Source: Azadirachta indica (Eukaryota; Streptophyta; Magnoliopsida; Sapindales; Meliaceae). From it: a DNA stretch of 64,000 bases. The notes beneath the pieces were generated by a model. That model was given only the letters and a program-made list of their open reading frames with translations, had not been told where the DNA came from and ran no database searches. This document shows positions 1-12,725 of this stretch, in pieces. Every line of letters begins with the position of its first letter. Position 1 is the stretch's first letter. The position numbers were made by a program, and so were the translations under genes. The DNA lies in assembly GCA_022749755.1 (NCBI GenBank), contig CM040440.1, forward strand, positions 7,303,269 to 7,367,268. Reading direction: 5' to 3'.

Positions 1-270
1 TGAATGACATTTGTAATGGCTTTTAGAGTAAGTTTCTCTATGAGTTGTGATGAGAACTTAGGGAAATGTCAAGGACTGTGTAGAAGTATCGTAACAGTTG
101 TGTCTGACCAAAGTATATGCACAAATCCTATGCAGTGAGCAACAAGTCAGAAAATAAATTTTGGACTAATTATTTTTGAACAATTAATCTATTGTGTTAT
201 ACAGTGATAACATTGATTCAGAAAAGAAATTTCAGGGTTTTCTTTAAAAAAGAAAATTAAATGTATACAG

Positions 271-473
271 GTTGAACACCAGAAATTAGGAGATTGCTGC
301 AAAAAATGCAGCCTTCATTTCTGTGACCATCACTACTTTTTATTTAATTGTGATTTTGTGTTTGCCAGGAGATTGATACAAAAGGTCAGCTGATATTCAA
401 ACTAGTTTCTTCTAAAACTCTGCATTATGCATCAGTTCATTATGATTCACTCTTCATTGAAGTTAAGACCTGA
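271..473 (+). other. Possible 3'-end exon(s) of a gene truncated by the left edge
   Basis: Two acceptor-like sites occur here. After the acceptor ending at 270, a frame runs open through a Cys-rich stretch (GDCCKKCSL) with a possible donor at 323. After the acceptor ending at 368, a second frame is open for 34 codons to a TGA at 471-473; the other two frames close quickly. I do not recognise either peptide. If 271-322 is an exon, it ends in phase 1, which fits the possible terminal exon at 2083-2150. The short stretch 369-384 also fits that phase. The structure is unresolved and this may be intron sequence. Confidence 0.25.
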
Positions 474-2082
474 TTGATAGTCAATATGACCACGTTGTGT
501 ATTTCTTTAGACAAAGTTATAAATGCAGAGCGAGATTGTTGGAAAATTTTACAGAACCCTCTGCCCTGTTTTTCTTTTTGCAAAATTCCCCTGCTGGTAG
601 TTCTTTTCATTCATTTTTAAGTGGTCTTCTGCTTACTTTTGGTTAATATTTAGTCCCTTGTGAATTTAACCTTAAGACATTAATAAGAAGTTATCCCAAG
701 TGTAAATCTAATGGATATATATGTAGTTTATATCTTTCCTTGATGGAAATTATTCACCTTCTATGTTTCGGAGGTTGTTTAGGGTGGCAAAATTTCTGAC
801 TGGTTTATCTCCTGATTATGTAGGGTTTTCACTTCCAATTTTGGCCGTAAGAATGCCTCAGCTATTATGTTCTTTCCCTGTTTCCCTCAAATACTTATTT
901 TATGGACTGAATTTGTCATGTGAATTGTGTATTATTGATATCTTGAAGCTGGAGGGATTTAGTCAGGAGCTTTCCCCTTAAAGTTATTAGACTTTGTTGT
1001 CTCCATATGTGTACGAGTCCTGCTAATATAATACATAGCAAAGATCATATCACTCCTCTCATTTTATATTACTAATCAAGGGCCAAGTATTAATAATTAC
1101 TTATCCAAAATGAGATAAGTCATTTTAACAAGTTCACTTCCACTAGAACAGCAAATCCCTTTTAAGACCCTCTCTCTCTCTCTCTCTCTCAGCAAATCCT
1201 GCTCTCCACAAAGTGATGGAATCCTCTGTTTCTTGCTGTCATCAAATTCTGTTGCTTTGTTCATTGGATCTGAAATTGAATTTAGAATCATCATTCTCTA
1301 AAATAGAATAATTCTGCATACAAATTATGCATTCGAACTCCTATATGCAAACTATTCTCATTGCTAGTTTATTGTCATATTTTTATTCTTATTAACTTAA
1401 TAGACTTGTTCATTTTCAATCATCTATTAATAGTATGCCACATCAGTTTGTACATTAGAGTTTGTATACTTAATTTGTATGTGTAGCATTACTTTCTCAA
1501 ATAATGCTACAATCAGTGCCTCATTGAGCTGGTAGAAGTTGCAAACACATGATCAGCATCACGATTTCTCCATCCTCCAAATGATTTATTTGGTATTGCT
1601 ATTCGCAAATTGTGATCAGACAACAATGTTTAGCTTTTACCTAGTCTAATAATTCCAATTTTTAAAATCTGAGTCCCATGTGTGAAAATCAGGAGAGGAG
1701 GAACAGTGTCTGAGTCGAATTTTTGAGAATAACTAGCAAGTCAAGTAGCAGGGGAAAGAGATGAAATGGGGTAGTGAGGATGTTGTTTTGTTTACTTTTT
1801 GTAGTGAAGATGACATGACTTCGGTGTCTGTTAAAAGTTCAATCAATCAAAAGCTTCTGTTGTTTTTTGTCTTGCAAGGCTATAGTACGAATTATGGTAT
1901 GCAGTGGTTCCTACCATGCAGTATGATTTATGAAATTTAGTAAAAAATTGAGAGAGGATTTTATTATTTTTGTAACTCTGTGGTGGCGCATTGTTTTTGA
2001 CGGTATTACTTCCATTCATTATTATGTTGAACTTCTGAAAATATATGTGATGAAAAGTTCTTTTCGTTCTTTTTTCTTGAAG
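474..2082. other. No supported gene (intron or intergenic)
   Basis: This stretch is AT-rich, has no convincing coding exon, and has a (TC)n run at 1170-1190. It is either intron of the edge gene or its 3' flank. Confidence 0.5.
1170..1190. repeat. (TC)n microsatellite
   Basis: Ten and a half uninterrupted CT dinucleotides. Confidence 0.95.
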
Positions 2083-2150
2083 GGCTTGAGGTTGATGGAT
2101 TCTTTCAGCTGCCATGCCGTAGATTCCTTGCTAATTTTGGGCAAACTTAA
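2083..2150 (+). other. Possible terminal coding exon of an unidentified + strand gene
   Basis: A long pyrimidine tract ending in AG at 2081-2082 precedes a 22-codon frame (2 bases plus 66) that ends with TAA at 2148-2150. The frame reads LEVDGFFQLPCRRFLANFGQ near its end. Base composition is less AT-rich than the surrounding sequence. An alternative frame stays open to 2229, so the frame choice is uncertain. It would be the 3' end of a gene that begins left of the window. The family is not recognised. Confidence 0.3.
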
Positions 2151-2229
2151 ATCAGAGTTCTTCAGGTTCGGCAACTGGAATGAGCTAGTGCAGAATTTGG
2201 AAGCGATATCAATTCAGGATGCTATATGA

Positions 2230-4270
2230 TGATTCCATTTACTATATATGAACTCAGATTGTTTGAGAAAAGCTTTTGACATTTCATCCTTAATTCTCTC
2301 TCCCTCGTGTAATGTGCGCAGTCATTCAAATGTTCTTTTACCTGTTTGGACCACAGAATGCTTAACAGTGGGCAGATACTGCAAAGCCAAAAGAACCAAG
2401 TCCTGATTTTTGCCTTGCTCTACCGGTGAACTCTTTGCTTGTTGAGAGAATAAACCAGGATGGTTGTTTTTGGTGCCCCTAAAGTTGATTCATTGTAGGC
2501 CATTACTATAAAGTTGGGCAGCCAAATAGCAATAACCATAACCGACAGATATATGGAAGAAAGAATCACCCTCATCCATTTATGTCATTTTGATTTGATT
2601 TACTGTAAAACTAATTTGTCGTTAGAAACTTCCAATATACAATTTTAAATGGGGACTTGTAGAAGTGTAAAAGAATAGGAATTAAAATTAAGTTAAAATT
2701 TTAATTTTAAATAAGAGATGAATTAAATAAAGGAATGTGTTAGAAAAGTAGTGTAATACGATACAATCCTCTTATTAAGCAATTTCTGTATTTTGCGAGT
2801 CTTGGTTGAGTAAAACCTTTTGGGGAGGGGTTCAGTTTGTTTTTTAAAATAACTTTTTTTAGAAAAAGGACTTTCTTAATTTTATAAAGTACACTATGAT
2901 TGAATGCGTAAATTTAATAAAAGAAAAATAAAAATCAATCTTTTATAAATAGTATTAGATGTGTTAGTGTTGAGCATGTCAACATCCATCAAAGTAAAAA
3001 CGCTGCCGGCCTAGGCTACAAACAAAAGATGACTATGCTAATTAACATAAAATAATCAAATTTAACAAATGATTCCATGGAATAATACCATAATTACTTA
3101 ATGTATTATCTCATGATCTAATCAAAACTGCTTTGGACACATTCTTTTATATATAAACACTGAAATCAGTTAGTCAAAGGTATCAAATCAAGTTATTGAA
3201 TTTAATATTGTAAATTAATTATTTAAAAAATGTTAATTGTTTAGGTATGTCTTCTTCTTACCGTCCCAAACAAGCCACTTTAAAAAAAATATTATGTCTT
3301 AAATAATATTACATAATATTCAATTATTTAATTATAATAATTAACAAGTGGTATAGCCTACACGATCATTCACCTGCTCATTCTTTTATTAAGCAAATTT
3401 TAGTAATTTTATCGAGAAATTAGTCACATCTCACTAAGGAGCAGGTTTACTCGTTTCACCTGATTCATCAACTGAAAAGGACTTCTTTAATATAAGTTTC
3501 AGTATTATCATTTTAATTGATATTTCACTGAAATACATGGATCTTGTTGATAATAAACCTATCTGTTGAAAATAACGATCAAATGCACGCGCAGTACCTC
3601 CGTAACCAATCGACCATGAAAACGGCCTACCAACGGCTCCAATATTTTAAAATTTTAATATGAGAAGCTTAAAAGTCTTTGTCACTGTTTCTCCGACTCT
3701 ACCTCAGATCATTCAGGCGAAAAGTAATATTTTTTTTCCTCAATTATGTCTTTAGAAATTTTCCCAGCATTTCCAACCGTTGAATACCGCGAAATATACG
3801 CTCCAAAATATGTAGCAGAGAAAAGACAAACATAGTCTTATGGAATCGAAACCACGCTCAAATTTTGTAGATTCCAAAAGCTTTAATATTTGTTTATGAT
3901 GTCCACCAGATGCTTGTCATATTGTATCAAAAAGTAAATTGAAAGAATACGCGTATGTCCAGCCGTATAATCTTAGTACACAGGACATTTTCTTCTGCAC
4001 AATATTCTTAGGACTGCTCAGAGTCAATTGAGTGCTAATAAAAACTCATTTTCTCAGTTTTTGCAAGTGCACAGAAAGCTTGAAGTGAAGTGCGTGTCTC
4101 CCTTAATTATATGCTGTAAATAATTTTCTTCTTCAATAGATTGGTGGGTTGTAGAGACTGTGGTTGTAGTATGAACGTCGTGTTTAAAAGGATTCGAGTT
4201 ATTTTAACAGGCTTCATCTGTTTCTATTCTGTAGAGGGTACTAATCTGTTGGTTTTGGGAAAGCAGTAAT
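2230..4270. promoter_or_regulatory. Intergenic region upstream of CYCLOPS
   Basis: About 2 kb of AT-rich sequence without a coding frame. It must hold the CYCLOPS promoter and leader. A possible leader intron acceptor (pyrimidine-rich tract ending in TAG near 4234) lies just before the first ATG. I see no specific symbiosis cis-element that I would assert. Confidence 0.4.
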
Positions 4271-7200
4271 ATGGTCGATGATGGAAAATGGGGAAAATTA
4301 GACGGGGATTCTTTTGTGATGCCAGGTAGTAGTGAGCAGAATTTTAGTTTAAACCATTCACAGGTGGTTCATAGGAGCGAGGGGGAGAAGGGTTCAATGG
4401 AGGCAGAGGAGAGGGGGTTTTCAGACCTGTATAGGAACACAAGTGAGGAGATATTTCTCAAGTCATTGATGGAGAGCTCAATTGGTTTGCCTGTTCCAAC
4501 AATGGAAATGTTGGGGTTTAAAAACCTTTCCCAGAGTTTCCGTACAGATAGCGAGGAGCTGTTCAAAACCTGGCTCACAAATGGAGAGGCAAGCTATTGT
4601 ATAATCCTTATGTATTTTCCTCTAATTATGGTTAATAAAGAATTAATGAAAGAAACCATTTATATTTACATGTCATCTGCGTTTAGACTCCAAGAGATTG
4701 CATTGACCAAATTCTCAGATCATCTATATTCAGCTTGAAGTACTTTTCTTGAAGTGGAAAAGGAAAAATACTGTCCATCGTTGACCCATTCCCAACATTT
4801 AGTTCTTTGATTGCAACGTAGAATAAAACACCGTCATGGTTGTGTATAGAATAGATATAATTTCTAAATGCAATCCAAGTGTTATTCATTTCAGTACCTA
4901 ACATTACCTAACATGGGTTGGTTGTAGCTTAATTGAAGCATGATAGTTTGCATATATGCTGTGCTCAAAGTATAGTTGAGCCTTTGCAGTCGTTCACTTG
5001 TGCGTGTTGATTGTGTTTGTTTTATCTTTTACTTTTAGGTTAGGTTTCAGAATGATGGACTGGTCTACTATGTCATCTCATCGCCGTAAATCTGATTCTG
5101 ATGACTTTACGTTGTTGAAAGATAAAACTAAGATATGATGGATTGATCTGATCTGTAGTATGCTTTTTCTAATAATAGCATAGTTTCTCAGAATTATAAA
5201 TCTATATGATTATGTTTGAATGATGGGAAAAATAGGTTCAAGAACCTTCTAACAGCAGGATCGCATATTTATGTGGTGTACATTGAGCTCACAATCCTTT
5301 TTTTCTCATTCACATATTCGTGATCTAATTGATGCACTTCCATTTGCAGAGTCATGGTTACAGTTCGTCAAGCATAGCACATCGTACTCGACAAGCATCG
5401 CGGAGGTGAGTAAGTCGAAATAATAGATCCCTTAAAGCACAGTGTAATATACTACTGCTTATATGTAACATTGATGTCGTCATTTTCATAGTCCTGAATG
5501 GTTTTTCTATTGATTATTTCTAGGTGAGTGCTTTTCCAGTTTATGAAATAATGAATTAGTGACAGATTCTTGTATTGTTAAATATGTTGTGATGCTAAGT
5601 AGTTTGTTCCTACAATATCATTTTTGATATACCTATTTGTCATGAAGTTGAGACTCACCAGAGTTTAATTCAAAGTATTTGAAATATGATATGGGATGAA
5701 CATGCCTTCCCAAGAGCATTTGTGTTTTAGGGTAGAAGAAATTGGTCTGCTGTTATGTGTGCTGTCAAAAAACCTCATGTTTGTGTTGTTTTTTAATAAC
5801 TTATCATAAGGAAATTCATCTTCAGAATGTCTCCACATATTTGTAATGCATGTTTGCTCTGAAACAATTTCAGGATATCTACAGAACTAACCAATTTGTC
5901 TAATCACCAACACGGAGGTTTACTTCAGAAGAACAAGAGCAATGATATCTTATTTGGACAGAACACTGTCATGGCTGAGGACATCTCAGGCGACCTCAGG
6001 TGGCCACTATATGCTTACACTATCAGTCGTAATTTTATGTCCTCAGACTTGAAATCTGAATCTTTTATCATGATTTTTATTTTCTGACTTTATTATGTTA
6101 ATTGGCTAATTTGTTATAAATCTTAATCCGTTCTCCAACTTCATCAGGAATGCCGTTGAGAGGGGACTGCAGGCTAGTAATTTATATTTGGCCAAGGTTT
6201 GTTCATTTTGAGTTCTTGGGAAAAAAATCACTTTGGAAAAGCTTCACGACACTCTGATGACCTCTCAATTTTTATGCAGGCCTGGTTTCATAGTTCTCAA
6301 CCCATGACAAGAAGTCGCTCCTCTGAACTGCGGTATCATTGCCATCCCGCATATTTTGAGTTTGGATTGATGGTGTTTCTAAATACTACAAAGATTATCT
6401 TTTATATAATCATTTTAAGAGCTTTAACATTCAAAAGCACATACATACACATCAGTGTACACACTGACACTCACAAATCATTCAATTGAAATTTTAGATT
6501 TTTTTCATCCTTTTTCTACTATATTTTCTCACGTTGCTCTGATTCAATATATATATACCTTTGTTTTCCAGGAGAAGGTATGCCGCCATGCAAACTGCTC
6601 AAACGACAATGGGTATGGGAGCCATGACTAATGCTACAAGACATGGTGCCAATAAATTGAAAGAAGAATTTGCAAATCCAAATAGCTATATTGATCTTCC
6701 TATGAGTGAAATTCCCAACCAAATGGGCACGTTCATGTCTCCTTCCAATTCATCTTCATCAACATTCAACACTCCACAAACTGGAAATGTAGATCAAGTA
6801 TCTTCTGTTGTCAGCATGCTAAAGGGTACCCTAGAACGCAAGAAACTTAGTAGCCAGATTGAGAAAGAAACAGTTGAAGCATATTGTAACGGGCATTATC
6901 AAGCTCAGGAAGTTATAAGGAATACTAGTTTCCATCAAGGGCATGGAAATCATATTAATGAGATGCCAGGAGCTTTACAAGAATCTTCTGGTGTGCAAGT
7001 TAAAGATCATGGGGCAGTACAAACAATTCAAGGATCTTTAGATCTTGACTTCGAAGGTTTTGTAAACCCTACAAACACAATTCAGTTGAGCTCAATTTCT
7101 CGAGAACCTTCCCAGAGTGAATCTTCTGCTGCTGCACCTGTATTCTCATCTGGTTTTGACGCATGTGATGGTGCCAGCAACTCAAGTCAAACACTAAGCA

Positions 7201-10200
7201 TTTGTGAGAGCTCAAGGAGACCAGTTGGAAATGGCAGGAGTTCAGAAAATGGCTCTAGAGCGAAAGGTAAAATGTTTATTTGGTGAAAATGAACATGTTG
7301 ACTTAAGCACATCCATATGTTGTCCATCATGGCAGTCCTGAGTCATTATTCTTTTTCTATGATTCTTCTTTGAGAAATATGAAGTTATTTTTCCCTACCA
7401 TCAAAAAGAGAGTTTTGTGCTTTGGTTTGGGGTTCTGTCCTTCTCATCAGTTGGCCTCATGATAATAATTGCAATTGAAAACAGCTCTAATTAATTTAAC
7501 CGGGAAAATGTTTGAATTAATTACCAATGCAGTAAATCTTTCACGATTTTACCATTTAAGCTAAAGCTTAGGGACTCGCAGCATATATGGTTACTGTTAT
7601 GTGTTTATCATCTCAGAATACTCAGAAGATCTGAAAACTTTCTGCCACTGAATGCCTTTTAAATAATATCAGAAGGTGTAGCAGATAATTTTTGTATATT
7701 TTTAACATTTTGTCTTTCGCACATAAAGCATGAATTGGTTGGACACTTTTGGTTGTCCAATAAAGCTTATTTGGTTTCCATTGCATTAATGCAAGCATTG
7801 AAGGACATGGACCCTTTAAACAAAAGATAGTAATCTTATGCCAGTATGTTCTTCTCTAACTGCAGATTTTAGAGAACGAATAATCGACAATTTGAAAGAT
7901 GATAGAAAGGTATTTCAATGTTTTGGATAGTAAACACGGTTTTTTTATTCAAAGCTATGGCCTGTACCTTTCAATATTTTTACCCATTTCCACTTCTTCT
8001 CTGTTCGGTGAACGTTAACAGAGGGTAGGGCTGGTGCGATATGGATCAGTGACATCAGCTGGATCAGGTACTGAGTTATGCTTAGACTTCACCTCTACGA
8101 ACTTTTGCTTTCCTGTTCTAAGTTTCACTTTGCAGAATTTGTTGTTAAATAACAATTTCTCAAAATTCATTAAGTTTTTCCAGTATGTATGAAAATTAGA
8201 AGTGTTGAAGAAAATAAAATTATATTGATCTCTCTTGAATTATAAACTAAGTACATAAACATGCCTTTATATAAGCTGAAATAATAAAGTAACATAAAGT
8301 AGGAATCCTCATAAATTTAAAAATTCTCATGAACTTAGGAACGCTTAACAAATTAGAAAAAAACTAATAATAAGTCTAATTTTAATTCTAACGCTCCCCC
8401 TTAAACTCAAGATGGTAAAGCAAGCTTAAGTTGGGGAGCTAATGCAATTGAGGAGAAAATCCCAAAACATCCAAAAATAAGAGAAAACCACATGTGTCTT
8501 CAAAAGGCGATCTTGCGCCTTTTAAGAGGCGAGAAATATTTGATTGTATCTTTTTCTAGGCGAGAAATACTAACTGTATCTTTTTTTAAGCAAAAAATAT
8601 TAGCTATACCTTTTTGTAAAAGAAGACTGTGCCTTTTCTATGCAAAGAATACTAACTGTGCCCTTTTATTTTTTTATTTAAGCGAAGAATATTGATTGTG
8701 CTTTTTCATAGGTAAAAAATATTGATTGTGCCTTTCCATAAGTAAGGAGTGCCTTCTAGAGACGAATAGTAGTAGACAAATGAACAACCATTTTAAGAAC
8801 CACAGACCATTGAACAATACTCTGCCGCAACTCTGTGTCCGTAAACAGCCCTCTGAGCAGTACCCGTATTAGGGTTCCTAGACTTTTCAAAACTTTTCTC
8901 TTTTTTTTTTTTAAGGTTTCTAAAAAGTATTTTTCTTGCTTTTTTATTTTTGGAAAACTAAATCATGCCCAATAACCAGCTTATAGAGTAGCACATCATC
9001 GCTATCAAAAATTTTCTGATACGACTCTCAAATTTAAGATCAAACCTACTCTGATACTATGTTAAAGAAAATAAAATTATATTGAACCTCTCTTGAATTA
9101 TATACTGAATATATAGACATACCTTTATATAGGTTAAAATAATAAAACAACATAAATTAAAAATCCTCATGAACTTAGGAACCCTTAACAAATTAGGAAA
9201 AGACTAATAATAAGTTTAATTTTAATTCCAAGAAGAAGTAATATGCTATGAAATTTAGAAGCAATCTACTCCTTCACTTGAAGCAACTCTGAATAAATAC
9301 ATGTTAAAATAGGTTTAAAACAATGCAATTGATCCTACAAGAGTGCACACAAGGACAAGAGACAGAGGATGTTGATAGAAATATTATTGCTATAATGGTT
9401 ATCACGTAAGAAATTTTGGAATCTTCATTTTGCAGAGGCCAGCAGTTAGGGTAAACAACTGGCAAGTATTACCATTTGAACCCTATGATTCTGTACAATA
9501 ATGAGATTATTTTCTACTGAAGGCACGTCTAAGACTTAGCAGATAGCTAAAAACTCTGGAAGGCAATAATCACAATAATGAAAAAAAAAATATTTTCATC
9601 AAACTAAATGACTGTTATACGATGTGTTCTTCTGGCTGGTACTGGTTGCACTAGCTGATGCCATGCATTATTTCATATATACTCTCTTCAGGGGGAAAAA
9701 TTGTCACAGGCACATTCATGTGCTTCAAGAAAACGTTTTAGCAACTATATTTGACACCTCGCATTTCTTTTCTTTTCAAACTGTATTAAAGTTATAGCCA
9801 TTTATCATGTACCCCATATGTAATTGAAGCACTTCATATGAAATTCTCATTTTACTAATTACCATATTAATTAAGCATTAAGATTATGTCTCTAACCAAC
9901 CAAAATTGTGCCGCAGAAAAGGGAGACCCAACAAAAAAGCGCAGGGTGGAGCGTTCAAGAAAGTATGTGAAATTATTTGATAACTTTAAGGACATATCAT
10001 TTTCTTTTGGGTTATGCTTTCATAACTTTTTCTTCAATAATTTACGTTTAAACCTTTTTTTTCTTTTATATAATCAAAAAACAATACCTCAACAGGCCTT
10101 ACTACTTGAATCAACTAGTAACCTAGATATGCCCCATTACAATTGAGTGTAAATTCTTTTCTGCTTTATCACTCTGGGAATTAATTGGTCCAATTGATAT

Positions 10201-12077
10201 CCATTGTCATTTACAAACCTTTTGATCTTTAAGCCATTTGCATTCATGAACCGTACTTGATATTCAGTACCTACCAACAGATCCAGAGGTTCAGCTATTC
10301 TCTACTTTTCCTTCCCTGGCTGTTTATAAGGGATTTTCTTACAAACTCTAATCACTTTGTTGGATGATCAGAGCAACACCAGGTTCAGATGCCTTAATAA
10401 TTGGGTTCATTCTTGAGTAAATACGTGTTTGTGTCAAAACAGAAACTGCCTTGATCAGACCATCCATAGCCAAAGTTATGGTCTACTGTGAATATATATA
10501 TATATTATTTTGGCTTGATCAAAGTTGGACCAATTTGCTGCTAATCAGTAACCAGCTCCCAGTTGATCTCAAAAAATTTAGTACCCCAATCATTAGTTTT
10601 GGATGCCTTTTTGGCTTTAAATCTGCTCCTTATCTGCATTTTTCCTTTCCATTTCCACTTTTTGGCTCCCTAGTTCATGCTATCGTTATCACCATTTTCT
10701 TGAAAGTTGAACACGCAAATGACATTATTTTATTGTTAGGGTTTCCATATGTTTTAGAAGCTATGATCAATCATCAGCATCTACTCATTCTAAGTTGTTA
10801 AACAGATAGAAAAGATGAAACGTATATGCAAATGCTACAGGATGGTTATACATTGTAAAATTTTTCTTATATATATAGCTTGGTGTTGTAGGATGGCAGA
10901 GGCAAAGGAAAGGATTTTAACACCAGCAATTCCATCTGATATGCAATCAGTCTTGAAGCGGTGTGAAAACCTTGAGAAGGAAGTGCGATCACTCAAACTC
11001 AACCTGTCGTTCATGAACAGGTGATGACAAAAATCAATATCAATTTACTTGCATTGAAATTTGATATGCTACCAACTAAAAAGTGGAGTAGTCAGTATCT
11101 TAGTTCTTTGCTTGTGGTTGATACTAACAGCTGGTCAGTTTGTAGGTGGCTCAGCTTGTCAATTTGTCCAATTTTGTGTACTTAAGACTGGTTCTGACGA
11201 ATGAGATGTTAGATTGAGCAACTTGGAGAGCTCAAATGATCGCCCATTATCATGTTTTTGAGAATCTGTTCGCCTAACAACCAATAGTATTGCATTACAT
11301 GGTCCAACTTCCACCGCAAGTTCATTAACTGAAATTTCATGAGAACATGGCCTGGCTTATTCCTGATTGAGGATAGGGTATGCTTTGATGATGTTAGATG
11401 TCATGAATTCTAGTATTGACATTCGCCATCATTTTAGGTATGCATTCACCTAGACTCTGGGACACTTGGTGCTAGTGATGTTGGAAATATTTGCCTACGC
11501 ATGAGGAATTATTCCTCTGTTCCAATTGTTTGCAGATGCTTATATGCCCATACAGCCGTTAAAAGCTTGAGAGAGAAGGATTTGATCAGAAATCTATCTT
11601 CTTGAATGACCGGACTCAAAATATAGCTTATACAGTGGAGCTTATAATGACCCCTAGTACATCCATGATCCATTGTCTGTAATAGATCTGCTAAGGAACA
11701 GTAGCAGTATGAGTCTATGAGACCTGTCATTTTTCCTAGGAGATGCAATTCATAAATCATACAAAATTTTGATTGCTGATTAACATTCCCTGACCTTCCC
11801 ATTCAGCTTACCTTTATGAACTGCGGCATAATTTTATGCTAAATTAAACTTCCATTGTATTATTATACATACGGCCTCCAGGTTCAGTTTAATTTACGTA
11901 AATATATATATATATATATATATATTACTGAGCGTTCTGTCACAATATTTCAGGAAGGATTCTGAACAGACTAAGCAGATAGAAGAGCTTCAGAAGCAGA
12001 ATGAGGAATTGATAGATGAAAAAGAGCGCCTTTTAGAAGAAATTGAACGGATTGTTTCAGAAACAGGAAAGATGTAA
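4271..12077 (+). CDS. CYCLOPS: CYCLOPS / IPD3, transcription factor of the common symbiosis pathway
   Basis: CYCLOPS/IPD3 is the nuclear transcriptional activator bound and phosphorylated by the calcium/calmodulin kinase CCaMK; it acts downstream of calcium spiking in mycorrhizal and nodule symbiosis. Exons: 4271-4588, 5350-5405, 5874-5999, 6148-6196, 6280-6332, 6572-7266, 7866-7909, 8022-8067, 9917-9962, 10892-11020, 11954-12077. Phases agree throughout and give 561 residues from 4271. Starting at the second Met (4397, M43) gives 519, close to the Lotus protein (about 518). Family blocks seen: VPTMEMLGFKNLSQ, AWFHSSQPMTRSRSSELRRR, GTFMSPSNSSSSTFN and a basic nuclear-localisation-like KKRRVERSR (469-477). 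A C-terminal coiled coil covers about 495-555 and the protein ends ETGKM. Both CCaMK target serines match: FRTDS (S94) and RSRS (S197). Intron 1 has a GC donor; all other donors are GT. Intron 8 carries an LTR element. Family identity is near certain; the exact start is not. Confidence 0.95.
4589..5349 (+). other. CYCLOPS intron 1, GC-AG type
   Basis: The donor is GAG|GCAAGC at 4589 and the acceptor is TTTGCAG ending at 5349. Joining them gives ...TNGE|SHGYSSSSIAHRTRQ in phase 0, which matches the family. The nearest GT donor (4599) would bring in a stop codon at the junction. Confidence 0.8.
8198..9238 (-). mobile_element. TRIM-like small LTR retroelement in CYCLOPS intron 8
   Basis: Two direct repeats, 8203-8393 and about 9060-9233, are clearly alike apart from an extra segment of about 17 bp in the left copy. 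They flank about 670 bp with no coding frame. The element reads on the minus strand. Next to the right LTR, the complement of 9046-9059 reads TAGTATCAGAGT, close to the initiator-Met tRNA primer-binding site. Next to the left LTR, the complement of 8394-8400 is the purine run GGGGGAG, a polypurine tract. AGAAG at 8198-8202 and 9234-9238 is a 5-bp target-site duplication. It is a non-autonomous Copia-like or TRIM element. LTR divergence shows it is not recent. Confidence 0.8.
8500..8760. repeat. Degenerate tandem repeat inside the LTR element
   Basis: About six imperfect copies of a unit of roughly 35-45 bp, built on GCGAGAAATATTGATTGTG followed by CCTTTT, fill part of the element's interior. 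Copies vary in length and sequence. Confidence 0.6.
11902..11926. repeat. (AT)n microsatellite in CYCLOPS intron 10
   Basis: A pure AT dinucleotide run shortly upstream of the exon 11 acceptor. Confidence 0.9.
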
Positions 12078-12725
12078 AAACAAACTTGTATCACTTGCTT
12101 CCACCTCGTTACTGCAGTATGATGCAAGCAGCAAAGCTTTGGCAACAACTGCAGTGGCCTCCAAAGATCCATTTTGGTACTCGCAAGGGCATGATTGATA
12201 ATTACGCTTGTTTTGAATGCTAAATGTCTCTTGCATATCAATTGCGCTAACCGCATCTGGAAAACCTAATGCAGATTGCCATCTGATGTCTAACTGATTT
12301 CAAAAGAAAAAGTAAAGTTAAAAGTTCAAATCCCAATTTTTTATATTTACTGGTGATTGCAAATGCACAATCATATACTACGTGTTGCACTGAAAAATTT
12401 TGAAGCATCTTGATTCTACTTATTTTGTAATTTGTTGGTATATTTTGATAGAAAGAAAGTTTTTTTCCCCTACGACTACTATATTATCAGGTTTAAACTT
12501 TAGTGTGCTCTGAATCATGTTTGTATTAGGAAAATGATTATCATTTTTCGTAAGGTGATTAGTAGAGCATACTTAAGTTAAAATTAGACAGTACTATGAT
12601 AATCAGGATGATAGCAATCAGCAGCAGGCTAGCGTCTGAAATTTAATTTAACTAGGTAAGTCGTGAAGAATTTACACAACCTTTACAGGGGAAAATCATC
12701 ATGAAGAAACAGCATATCAACCAGT
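12078..12725. other. 3' flank of CYCLOPS (convergent intergenic)
   Basis: It holds the CYCLOPS 3' UTR and AT-rich spacer. No coding frame is supported. Confidence 0.5.

Noticed and set aside
1930..2229. 99-codon + strand frame
   Set aside because: Most of it is AT-rich intron-like sequence with a pyrimidine tract and acceptor in the middle; another frame after the acceptor looks more like coding.
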